A stretch of DNA of 9,883 nt from an uncultured Clostridia bacterium. GTDB taxonomy: Bacteria > Bacillota_A > Clostridia > Christensenellales > Aristaeellaceae. The position numbers and the translations under genes were made by a program. Each line of letters opens with the position of its first letter. Position 1 is the stretch's first letter. Location: NCBI GenBank assembly GCA_945871545.1, contig CAMBWJ010000040.1, positions 1 through 9,883 on the forward strand, written 5' to 3'. Of the stretch, positions 5,910 to 9,883 are shown piece after piece. Below the pieces are notes generated by a model. The model was not told where the DNA came from. It ran no database searches and saw nothing but the letters and a program-made list of their open reading frames with translations.

Positions 5910-6134
5910 ATGGCAAAGCTCTATACCCGGGAGGAGGCCCGCCGCCGCAAGGTGAAGTTCCAGATCTTTGCGGGAATGTTCGATTTTATCGCCGTGCTGG
6001 CGGGCATACTGGTCATCATCGGCTGCGTCATTCTGCTCACCGCGCTGGTGCGCTGGGTCGTCGCGGACGTTCCCGTGACCTTCAGGACGCTGTGGGAGAT
6101 CTTCATGAAGGCAGTGGTCGTGCCCGAGGCGTGA
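5910..6134 (+). CDS. Small single-pass membrane protein of unknown function
   Basis: Predicted 74-residue protein that I do not recognise. The N-terminus is strongly basic (REEARRRKVKFQ, residues 7-18). It is followed by a long hydrophobic segment (about 24-50, FDFIAVLAGILVIIGCVILL...) fit for one membrane helix and then a shorter, partly amphipathic stretch (VTFRTLWEIFMKAVVV). By the positive-inside rule the N-terminus should be cytoplasmic. The ATG at 5910 is preceded by AGAGGTGA (5896-5903) at normal distance; an in-frame GTG at 5901 overlaps that site and is less likely. It has its own good promoter, which supports it as a real gene. It lies between the VanW gene and repeat copy B, whose recognisable end starts about seven bases after the stop. 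A link to the envelope is possible from the neighbour alone. Confidence 0.75.
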   Translation: MAKLYTREEARRRKVKFQIFAGMFDFIAVLAGILVIIGCVILLTALVRWVVADVPVTFRTLWEIFMKAVVVPEA

Positions 6135-6140
6135 CGCGCT

Positions 6141-6503
6141 GCCGACAGATTCAGACTATAAAAAGCCCAGAGAGAACGCGAGAGGGTTGAAGACTTTTCA
6201 CATTGAAATCGTACCCGGCGGCGTGTACGCAGCTGATTTTTATGCAGAGGAATTTATTCCTCGGAGTAAAAATCGCTTCCTTGCAGATTTTGCGGCCGGA
6301 ATCCGAAGGATTCAAGCAAAATCTGGAAAGCAGTCGCGCTATTGCCTTTGGCAAGCGCGACCAGCCCGCCAGAATCCAATGGATTCTTGGCGGCACTGCC
6401 GGAAACTCTGCTTTGCGGAGGTTCCGGTGCGTTGAGGGGGTGGCAGTGGCGGGGGAGATACTCCCCCGTCCACCAGCTTGTCAAAATTCTTTTTGACAAG
6501 CTG
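6141..6503 (-). repeat. Hairpin-rich dispersed repeat, copy B (longer version)
   Basis: Non-coding element whose minus strand matches copy A (476-700) in order and sequence. Positions on the plus strand: CGTAC/GTACG (6210-6214/6225-6229); GATTTTTA/TAAAAATC (6235-6242/6267-6274) enclosing GAGGAAT/ATTCCTC (6247-6253/6256-6262); CAGATTTTGC/GCAAAATCTG (6284-6293/6316-6325) enclosing GAATCC/GGATTC (6299-6304/6308-6313); then three hairpins absent from copy A, namely GTCGCGC-TA-TTGCC/GGCAAGCGCGAC (6333-6346/6350-6361), CCGCCAGAATCC/GGATTCTTGGCGG (6366-6377/6381-6393) and CCGGAA-A-CTCTGC/GCGGAG-G-TTCCGG (6399-6411/6415-6427); and CGGGGGAG/CTCCCCCG (6450-6457/6461-6468) inside GTGG/CCAC. The palindrome at 6474-6503 may be its outer end. 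Short ORFs across it in several frames are shadows of the hairpins. It fills most of the 432-base gap between the small membrane protein and the glycosylase genes. Confidence 0.75.
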
Positions 6504-6529
6504 AAATCCGGCGTGCAACCGCCGGATTT
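6474..6529. terminator. Two adjacent perfect palindromes upstream of the glycosylase genes
   Basis: CAGCTTGTCAAAA (6474-6486) pairs perfectly with TTTTGACAAGCTG (6491-6503) around a four-base loop, a 13-bp stem with A/T-rich tips. Immediately after it, AAATCCGGCG (6504-6513) pairs with CGCCGGATTT (6520-6529) around a six-base loop. The second stem has AAA/TTT ends on both strands, as in bidirectional terminators, though the T-run is only three long. They may end transcription from the left, be the outer part of repeat copy B, or both. TATACA (6533-6538) follows and could be a -10 box for the glycosylase genes, but no -35 at the right distance was found. Confidence 0.45.
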
Positions 6530-6566
6530 GTGTATACATAGGACGAGAGCGCTGGGAGATGAGCTT

Positions 6567-7154
6567 ATGAGGACATCCTGGGCACAGCTGGCGGAGGAGA
6601 TCGGTTCCTGCCGCAAGTGCCGCCTGTGCGAGACGCGCACCAACGTGGTTCCCGGCGAGGGCGACCCCCACGCCGCGCTGATGTTCATCGGCGAGGGCCC
6701 CGGTCACGACGAGGACATGCAGGGACGGCCCTTCGTGGGGCGCTCCGGCGAGCTGCTCACGCGGATGATCGCCGCCATCGGCCTGGAGCGCGAGCAGGTG
6801 TACATCTGCAACGTGGTCAAGTGCCGCCCGCCGCAGAACCGCAACCCCGAGCCGGACGAGGCCCAGGCCTGTCTCAATTTCCTGCGCGCTCAGGTGGCGC
6901 TGGTGCGGCCGAAGGTGGTGGTGCTGCTGGGCAAGGTGGCCTGCCGCTACACGCTCCAGCAGGAGATTTCCGTCATGCGTCAGCACGGTCAGTGGTTCGA
7001 GCGCAAGGGCGTGTGGTTCATGCCCACCTTCCATCCCTCGGCACTGCTGCGCGATCCCTCCAAAAAGCGCGAGGCCTGGGATGATTTTCAGAAGGTTCGG
7101 GCCAAACTAAGCGAAATTCAGGCGGAAGCCGGGAGTGCGGAGGCGGATAAGTGA
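6567..7154 (+). CDS. udg: Family-4 uracil-DNA glycosylase with iron-sulfur cluster
   Basis: Removes uracil from DNA, starting base-excision repair of deaminated cytosine. The protein has 195 residues, normal for the family. Motifs: GEGPGHDEDMQGRPFVGRSG (42-61), including Glu43, the position of the catalytic acid in thermophile family-4 enzymes; CNVVKCRPPQNRNPEPDE (81-98); and FHPSALLR (155-162), with His156 of the leucine-loop motif. Four cysteines fit the [4Fe-4S] ligand pattern: Cys15-X2-Cys18 at the N-terminus and Cys86-X15-Cys102. The KRRIH loop of UdgX is absent, so this is an ordinary family-4 enzyme. The ATG at 6567 has GGGAG eight bases upstream; an open frame runs further upstream into repeat copy B but has no family similarity there. 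The stop codon overlaps the start of the next, related gene by four bases. Confidence 0.95.
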   Translation: MRTSWAQLAEEIGSCRKCRLCETRTNVVPGEGDPHAALMFIGEGPGHDEDMQGRPFVGRSGELLTRMIAAIGLEREQVYICNVVKCRPPQNRNPEPDEAQACLNFLRAQVALVRPKVVVLLGKVACRYTLQQEISVMRQHGQWFERKGVWFMPTFHPSALLRDPSKKREAWDDFQKVRAKLSEIQAEAGSAEADK

Positions 7155-7744
7155 GCGGCGAACTGGATAGAATGCGCGAGGAGCTGAACCGGCTCATCGC
7201 CGATCTGTACGAGGGCGAGAAGAAGATCCTGGTGCACGGCGAGGGCGAGATCGGCGCGCGGGTGATGCTGGTGGGCGAAGCTCCGGGCGAGCAGGAGACG
7301 CTTCAGGGCCGTCCCTTCGTGGGCAAGGCGGGGAAAAACCTCGACGAGTTTCTGGAGCTTGCCGGCCTGGAGCGCAGTGCGCTGTACGTGACCAACGCCG
7401 TAAAGTTTCGCCCGACGAAGCGCTCCGCCGCCGGGCGCACGGTGAACCGTCCTCCCACCCGGGAGGAGGTCAGCCTGTTTCTGCCCTGGCTGCGGCGGGA
7501 GATCGAGCTGGTCGCGCCCGAGGTGATCGTCACGCTGGGCAATGTGCCGCTGCGGGCGCTGACCGGGCCGAAGGCGGTGATCGGGGACGTGCACGGCGCG
7601 TTTCAGGACGCGGACGGCCTGCGGCTGTATCCCATGTACCACCCCGCGTCGCTGATCTACAATCCCGCGCTGCGGGAGGCTTACGCAGAGGACATCCGCC
7701 GCCTTTCTGCGCATCTGCGCGCGGAGAATCCCGAAAAAAAGTGA
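7151..7744 (+). CDS. Uracil-DNA glycosylase superfamily protein without cysteines
   Basis: A 197-residue homologue of the preceding glycosylase. It keeps the catalytic motif GEAPGEQETLQGRPFVGKAG (42-61, Glu43), the TNAVKFRP strand (81-88), the VIVTLGNVPLRAL strand (126-138) and YHPASLIYN (163-171, His164). It has no cysteine at all: the N-terminal C-X2-C is absent, Phe86 stands where the neighbour has Cys86, and the fourth ligand is also replaced. An iron-sulfur cluster of the family-4 type is therefore impossible. Between TNAVK and RPPT there is a longer, basic loop (TKRSAAGRTVN), at the place where UdgX carries KRRIH, but that motif is absent. The GTG start overlaps the previous stop (GTGA) and is preceded by GGAGG (7139-7143), so translation is probably coupled. 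Uracil, another deaminated base or a structural role are all possible; substrate not deducible. I believe similar cysteine-free proteins occur in other Clostridia but could not check. Confidence 0.92.
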   Translation: MSGELDRMREELNRLIADLYEGEKKILVHGEGEIGARVMLVGEAPGEQETLQGRPFVGKAGKNLDEFLELAGLERSALYVTNAVKFRPTKRSAAGRTVNRPPTREEVSLFLPWLRREIELVAPEVIVTLGNVPLRALTGPKAVIGDVHGAFQDADGLRLYPMYHPASLIYNPALREAYAEDIRRLSAHLRAENPEKK

Positions 7745-7761
7745 TTTTGCGCAAATACCCC

Positions 7762-7789
7762 TTGCGCTTTGGGGACATTTGTGTATAAT
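7762..7789 (+). promoter_or_regulatory. Promoter of the zinc-ribbon/phosphoesterase pair
   Basis: TTGCGC (7762-7767) and a perfect TATAAT (7784-7789) are 16 bases apart. Transcription would start near 7796, giving a leader of about 80 bases with a small hairpin, AGTCTTG/CAAGGCT (7826-7832/7836-7842). The -35 box is also the right arm of a short GCGCAA/TTGCGC inverted repeat (7749-7754/7762-7767) that follows the glycosylase gene; its terminator quality is poor. Confidence 0.6.
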
Positions 7790-7877
7790 AACATGGTGTA
7801 TATGGAAGGTAATTTTTCCCGCAGAAGTCTTGTTGCAAGGCTGAAGCGAAAAACGCCGATGCTGGGAGGAAGAATTC

Positions 7878-8279
7878 ATGGGTCTGATCAAATGCCCGCG
7901 CTGTGAACTGAATTACATGCTCGATACCGACAAGATGTGCTCCGTATGCAAGCGCGAGGTTCGCGGTGAGAGCGAGCAGGACGAGATGCTGGAGCTCTGC
8001 TCCGAGTGCGGAGAGAATCCGGTGGTGCCGGGCCAGGAGCTGTGCGCCTACTGCCTGAAGGAGCTGGCGCAGCGCGACAGCGATACGCAGAGCGAGGAGA
8101 CCGTGGTCACGGATACCTCGACCATCGGAGGCATCGATTCCGTCAGCACGATGGACGAAATCGAGCTGGATCTCGACGAGGATATGGGCGGCGAGTCCTT
8201 CGCGGAGGACGACGACGGCTTCTTCGGCGACGATGACGACGAGGATGACGAGGATGACATGTCCGGCGAGGATCGCTGA
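7878..8279 (+). CDS. Twin zinc-ribbon protein with acidic tail
   Basis: Predicted soluble protein of 133 residues. Eight cysteines form two equal sets, Cys6-X2-Cys9-X11-Cys21-X2-Cys24 and Cys41-X2-Cys44-X11-Cys56-X2-Cys59, each fit for one zinc ion. Residues 67-95 are Ser/Thr/Asp-rich, and the C-terminal third (93-133) is dominated by Asp and Glu, including runs such as GDDDDEDDEDD, so it is probably disordered. Zinc ribbons of this type often bind nucleic acids or proteins; the acidic tail would repel DNA and rather suggests protein contact or autoinhibition. No named family is recognised. The ATG at 7878 has GGGAGGA seven bases upstream. The stop is two bases from the start of the phosphoesterase gene, so the two are probably co-translated. 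The codons for the acidic tail create a GAC/GAT/GAG-rich simple DNA stretch (about 8206-8258). Confidence 0.85.
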   Translation: MGLIKCPRCELNYMLDTDKMCSVCKREVRGESEQDEMLELCSECGENPVVPGQELCAYCLKELAQRDSDTQSEETVVTDTSTIGGIDSVSTMDEIELDLDEDMGGESFAEDDDGFFGDDDDEDDEDDMSGEDR

Positions 8280-8281
8280 GC

Positions 8282-8968
8282 GTGGCGGTCTGGGCAATCT
8301 CGGATCTGCATCTGCCCGCCCGGCAGAAGCCGATGGACGTCTTCGGCCCCCAATGGACGAATCACTTTGATCGGATTCGCGAGGATTGGGTCGAACGGGT
8401 GCAGGCGCAGGACGTGGTGCTGCTGCCCGGAGACCTGAGCTGGGCCATGCATCTGGAGGAGGCGCAGGAGGATCTGGATCGCATCGGCGAGTTGCCGGGA
8501 ACCAAGATTCTGCTGCGGGGCAACCACGACTACTGGTGGAGCTCCATCGGCCGCGTGCGCCGCATGCTCAGGGAAAACTGCTTCGCGCTTCAGAACGACA
8601 GCCTGTTTCTGGACGGCGTGCTCTTCGCCGGGTCCAGGGGCTGGCAGATTCCCGCCGAGGCGACGGTGGACGGCGATGATATGCGCATCTACCTGCGGGA
8701 GCGCCAGCGGCTGGAGATGTCGCTCAGGAGCGCCCGCGCGCGCAGCGAGACCGCGCCGCTGATTGCCATGATGCACTATCCGCCGCGCTCGGAGTCGGCG
8801 GAGGGCTTTTCCGATCTGCTGAAGCAATATGGCGCGCAGGATGTGGTCTACGGCCACCTCCACGGCGCGGGCCTTGCCGGAGCCATACGCGGCGAAGTGG
8901 ACGGCCTGCGCTACCACCAGGTTTCCTGCGACGGGCTGGACTTTAAGCTCGCGCGGATCAGGGAATAG
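8282..8968 (+). CDS. Calcineurin-like metallophosphoesterase
   Basis: Cytoplasmic two-metal phosphoesterase of 228 residues. All motifs of the fold are present in order: SDLH (7-10, Asp8 and His10), PGDLSW (49-54, Asp51), RGNHDYWW (79-86, Asn81 and His82), MMHYPP (163-168, His165) and YGHLHG (190-195, His192 and His194). No signal peptide or membrane segment is seen. The substrate is unknown; members hydrolyse phosphomonoesters, phosphodiesters or nucleotides. The GTG start gives the N-terminus MAVWAISDLHL that fits the family, where the first metal motif lies within ten residues of the start; it is preceded by GAGG (8268-8271) inside the zinc-ribbon gene. The two-base gap to that gene points to translational coupling. 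A terminator follows. Confidence 0.93.
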   Translation: MAVWAISDLHLPARQKPMDVFGPQWTNHFDRIREDWVERVQAQDVVLLPGDLSWAMHLEEAQEDLDRIGELPGTKILLRGNHDYWWSSIGRVRRMLRENCFALQNDSLFLDGVLFAGSRGWQIPAEATVDGDDMRIYLRERQRLEMSLRSARARSETAPLIAMMHYPPRSESAEGFSDLLKQYGAQDVVYGHLHGAGLAGAIRGEVDGLRYHQVSCDGLDFKLARIRE

Positions 8969-8985
8969 GGACTTGAACTGAATTG

Positions 8986-9017
8986 ATGCTGTCGGCTTGC
9001 GTTCGGCGGCATTTTTT
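8986..9017 (+). terminator. Intrinsic terminator after the metallophosphoesterase gene
   Basis: Bases 8986-8995 pair with 9003-9012 (ten pairs, three of them G-U) around a seven-base loop, and the stem runs into six T (9012-9017). It begins 18 bases after the stop codon. This is a standard Rho-independent terminator and closes the zinc-ribbon/phosphoesterase unit. Confidence 0.75.
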
Positions 9018-9125
9018 CACCAATAAAACATTTTGGCAAGTTAACACAGCAACGCAATGGAGCCGTAGCACAGGCCCCGCTGCGGCTGCGGAAACAGAGC
9101 TGCGTATTGGAGAGGGGTGCGATGC

Positions 9126-9883
9126 ATGAATCGGCGGCTTCTACTTTTGCTGAACCCTTGCGCGGGACAAAAGCGCGCAAACCGTTTCCTGCCCGAGATC
9201 GTTCGCCTGTACAATGATCGGGGCTATGCGTGCGCGGTGTACGTCACCGCATGCAGCGGCGACGCCACGCCCTACGTGCGCGACCACGCCGCAGACTACG
9301 AGCGCATCGTCTGCATCGGCGGCGACGGCACGCTCAACGAGACCATCGCCGGCCTGGTGGAGAGCGGCGTGGACCGCCCGGTGGGCTACATCGCCGCCGG
9401 AACCACCAACGACTACGCCAACAGCCTGGGCCTGTCCACGGACATCATGCAGGCCGCGAAGGACTCGGTGGACGGCGAGGGCATCCGCTTCGACCTGGGC
9501 AGCTTCAACGGCCGCCAGTTCATCTACACCGCCTCCTGCGGGGCCTTCGCCCGCACATCCTACACCACGCCCCAGCTGGCGAAGAACCTGCTGGGACACC
9601 TGGCCTACATACTCGAGGGCATTCGCGACCTGCCCAGCCTGAAGCCCATCCGCATGCGCGTGGAGTGCGACGATCGGGTGGTCGAGGGTGAATTCCTGTT
9701 CTGCGCGGTGACGAACTCCATCTCCGTGGGCGGCATCCTCAAGCTCGACCGGGATCTGGTGCGCCTGAACGACGGCCTGTTCGAGGTCATGCTCATCAAG
9801 AGTCCCAGGCTGCCCAGCGAGCTGACCCGGATCCTGATGGCCCTGAGCAGCTCCGACCTGCCCTGCGACATGATCCACTTCTT
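9126..9883 (+). CDS. Diacylglycerol kinase family lipid kinase (3' end missing)
   Basis: First 252 residues of a DagK/YegS-type lipid kinase, which phosphorylates diacylglycerol or a related lipid at the inner face of the membrane; typical length is about 300 residues, so most of the gene is present. Motifs: LLLNPCAG (6-14, the NPxxG nucleotide-binding start), IGGDGTLNE (64-72, the kinase signature), AAGTTNDYANSLG (90-102), RFDLG (121-125) and NDGLFEVMLIK (215-225). No membrane helix is seen, as usual for soluble family members. The ATG at 9126 is preceded by GGAGAGGGG (9109-9117), eight bases away; an out-of-frame ATG at 9122 is ignored. The preceding 100 bases hold no clear promoter, although TTGGCA (9033-9038) could be a -35. 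Bacillus DgkB recycles diacylglycerol from lipoteichoic acid synthesis; that role is possible here but not shown. Confidence 0.92.
   Translation, partial: MNRRLLLLLNPCAGQKRANRFLPEIVRLYNDRGYACAVYVTACSGDATPYVRDHAADYERIVCIGGDGTLNETIAGLVESGVDRPVGYIAAGTTNDYANSLGLSTDIMQAAKDSVDGEGIRFDLGSFNGRQFIYTASCGAFARTSYTTPQLAKNLLGHLAYILEGIRDLPSLKPIRMRVECDDRVVEGEFLFCAVTNSISVGGILKLDRDLVRLNDGLFEVMLIKSPRLPSELTRILMALSSSDLPCDMIHF

Noticed and set aside
4732..5916. 394-codon minus-strand frame opposite the VanW gene
   Set aside because: Shadow frame with biased composition and no recognisable motif; the plus strand carries clear domains.
6187..6496. Short overlapping ORFs of 80-100 codons across repeat copy B
   Set aside because: They translate the hairpin arms, occur in several frames on both strands and have no fitting ribosome sites. 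Such ORFs may be wrongly listed as hypothetical proteins.
6342..6566. Upstream extension of the first glycosylase
   Set aside because: The added 75 codons lie in the repeat and palindromes and have no similarity to the family, whose N-terminus begins shortly before the C-X2-C pair.
8206..8258. GAC/GAT/GAG-rich simple repeat as a DNA repeat element
   Set aside because: It is explained by the Asp/Glu-rich tail of the zinc-ribbon protein and has no regular unit.
1..9883. CRISPR arrays, tRNA or rRNA genes, transposases, integrases, toxin-antitoxin pairs or defence genes
   Set aside because: Looked for and not seen; the only repeats are the hairpin elements and small inverted repeats described.

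Overview
This looks like a piece of chromosome from a GC-rich, endospore-forming Clostridia-type Firmicute. Three things point there: the spore germination protease gene gpr lies divergent to rpsT (the arrangement known from Bacillus and Clostridia), a VanW-domain cell-wall protein is present, and the promoters (TTGNNN-N16/17-TATAAT-like) and AGGAGG-type ribosome binding sites are Firmicute-like. The exact genus cannot be read from the window. No tRNA, rRNA, CRISPR array, transposase or phage gene was found.

Layout, left to right: the 3' end of an iron-containing alcohol dehydrogenase (2-472). A gene-poor stretch (473-911) with a hairpin-rich repeat (copy A) directly after the stop codon, a terminator-like hairpin and a doubtful 26-residue ORF. 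gpr on the minus strand (912-1823), then a strong promoter and rpsT (1956-2216, TTG start) with a terminator, and rarA (2309-3634) with a terminator. A promoter and a 9-bp inverted repeat precede a membrane-anchored VanW-domain protein with a histone H1-like disordered N-terminus (3862-5856). A promoter follows, with a 74-residue membrane protein (5910-6134). A second gene-poor stretch (6135-6566) holds a longer, inverted copy B of the hairpin repeat and two further palindromes. Then come two overlapping uracil-DNA glycosylase genes (6567-7744), a twin zinc-ribbon protein with an acidic tail coupled to a metallophosphoesterase (7878-8968), a terminator, and the 5' part of a diacylglycerol kinase-like lipid kinase (9126 to the window end).

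The protein genes are mostly housekeeping: DNA maintenance (rarA, the glycosylase pair), translation (rpsT), envelope (VanW protein, lipid kinase) and sporulation/germination (gpr). Two observations stand out. First, copies A and B are related non-coding elements in opposite orientation, about 5.6 kb apart, in which three hairpins are kept by compensating base changes; this argues for selection on RNA or single-stranded DNA structure. Second, the glycosylase pair combines a typical four-cysteine iron-sulfur family-4 enzyme with a translationally coupled homologue that has no cysteine at all.
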